Shown here: positions 4,848 through 5,274 of the stretch, piece by piece
How positions within the stretch are numbered: position 1 is the first letter of the stretch
Layout of the letters: every line of letters starts with the position of its first letter
Origin: Clostridiales bacterium DTU023
GTDB lineage: Bacteria; Bacillota; Clostridia; Saccharofermentanales; DTU023
Assembly (NCBI GenBank): GCA_001512945.1
Contig: LFTF01000089.1
Coordinates: forward strand, 1-5,274
Direction: 5' to 3'
Length of the DNA: 5,274 nucleotides
The notes under the pieces: generated by a model
Database searches by the model: none
What the model saw: only the letters and a program-made list of their open reading frames with translations
Told to the model about the DNA's origin: nothing
Translations under genes and position numbers: made by a program

Positions 4848-4948
4848 GCCGCATAAATTCAAATTTAAAGGCATAGGTCGCATACAATAATTACAATTGC
4901 CATGTCAGGCTTCTCGCGTTTTAATAATGATGCACGATTTTGATTTAA

Positions 4949-5014
4949 CAGCATGAAGCTGGTATAACTGAGACAATTGTTGAGCAGTATTTAGAAGGAG
5001 TTTTACCTAACTAA
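4949..5014 (+). pseudogene. Possible C-terminal remnant of a lost gene
   Basis: The frame at 4949-5014 reads 21 residues containing EAGITETIVEQYLEGVLPN and stops at TAA 5012-5014. Its composition is protein-like. It has no start of its own (TAA at 4946-4948), while the neighbouring frame just upstream (M-M-H-D-F-D-L-T-A, ATG 4927 to TGA 4953-4956 region) also reads plausibly, as if one base had been gained or lost at about 4951-4954. Family unknown. It is in the same frame as the membrane protein that starts 6 nt later. Confidence 0.25.
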
Positions 5015-5020
5015 GCCTTT

Positions 5021-5274
5021 ATGGAAGATTCAAAGAGCTTTATCTACTGGAAACGCGCGTGGCAAAAATGGCTTACTTTGGCAGCTGGAGTTTTGCAGGT
5101 TATAAGTTTGTGGTTGAACATGCAAAAATATAGAGAAATTGCCAAGGTTAAGGATCTAATATTCAGCTCGGCTGCGTGGACAGACTACGCACTGCAACAA
5201 ACATTTTTATGTACCTTTAACGGTTTTTCTGCGGCCTTTTTCTTTGGAATTTTCTTCGTTGGAATTCTTGCACA
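5021..5274 (+). CDS. Unrecognised membrane protein, N-terminal part
   Basis: From ATG 5021 the frame stays open to the window's right edge (84 complete codons), so the C-terminus is missing. I do not recognise the family. After a short charged start (MEDSKSFIYWKRAWQKW), residues about 18-35 (LTLAAGVLQVISLWLNM) form a likely membrane helix. A 30-residue mixed loop (KYREIAKVKDLIF onward) follows. A second, phenylalanine-rich helix begins near residue 65 (FNGFSAAFFFGIFFVGIL). Basic residues lie before the first helix. The nearest Shine-Dalgarno match, AGAAGGAG at 4993-5000, is 20 nt upstream, too far for normal use, and no ATG, GTG or TTG start lies between. TAA at 5012-5014 just before the start could allow coupling to an upstream frame. 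An in-frame stop excludes a longer N-terminus. Confidence 0.55.
   Translation, partial: MEDSKSFIYWKRAWQKWLTLAAGVLQVISLWLNMQKYREIAKVKDLIFSSAAWTDYALQQTFLCTFNGFSAAFFFGIFFVGILA

Larger units (their letters stand above)
4491..5020. other. Stretch without a convincing gene, possible gene remnants on the plus strand
   Basis: Two overlapping open frames here, 4510-4725 (+) and 4887-4666 (-), lack ribosome binding sites and recognisable motifs. Two plus-strand pieces look more gene-like. One is a 22-codon frame from GTG 4779 to TGA 4847, with AAGAGGAG (4765-4772) 6 nt before it. The other is a short open segment at 4949-5014 that ends like a protein. They may be the head and tail of a decayed gene. 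I see no RNA gene. Confidence 0.4.

Noticed and set aside
4510..4887. Two open frames, plus 4510-4725 and minus 4887-4666
   Set aside because: They overlap antisense to each other, lack ribosome binding sites, and show no motifs beyond AT-rich composition.
1..5274. tRNA, rRNA or CRISPR array
   Set aside because: No cloverleaf with a GTTC-type arm and no regularly spaced repeats with variable spacers were seen; the transposon end sites are too few and too divergent for a CRISPR.

Overview
The window looks like accessory DNA from a low-GC Firmicute, possibly one of the Negativicutes. That is a guess from the iron-dependent alcohol dehydrogenase and the Gram-positive-type ribosome binding sites; nothing here fixes the taxon. 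The flanks are AT-rich (33 % G+C in the sampled line at 541-600), while a block in the middle is clearly richer (55 % in the line at 2641-2700).

Layout. 1-377 (+): the 3' end of an iron-containing (butanol-type) alcohol dehydrogenase. 378-1151: gene-poor, decayed-looking DNA with a strong hairpin, a short tandem repeat and one small frame broken by an amber codon. 1152-4097: a complete-looking 2.9-kb transposable element of the TniA/TniB (Mu/Tn552/Tn5053-like) kind. Its three genes all lie on the minus strand, in the order zinc-ribbon DUF6431-type protein, DD(35)E transposase, ExeA/TniB-like AAA+ ATPase. I place the ends by matching 5'-TGTTA tips, each followed by three TGTC(C/A) repeats with identical spacing (19, 24 and 23 bp) at both ends. 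4098-4409 (-): the first 104 codons of an FAD ferredoxin-reductase-type oxidoreductase, cut off exactly at the right tip of the element. 4410-4490: its 5' leader, where a nested two-stem structure separates a good Shine-Dalgarno sequence from the ATG. 4491-5020: mostly non-coding, with possible gene remnants on the plus strand. 5021-5274 (+): the start of an unrecognised membrane protein that runs off the window.

How it fits together. The ATPase presumably works with the transposase in target capture, and the zinc-ribbon protein is encoded first in the same transcription unit. The genes are tightly packed: a 13-codon leader peptide with its own ribosome binding site ends in ATGA over the transposase start, and the ATPase gene overlaps the transposase gene by 41 nt. 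The missing part of the oxidoreductase is not on the far side of the element and I see no target-site duplication, so this is not a simple insertion as it stands; a deletion or rearrangement after insertion is the likeliest explanation. The most unusual signals are the geometry of the element ends, the hairpin placed between ribosome binding site and start codon of the oxidoreductase, and the DUF6431 partner of the transposition module.
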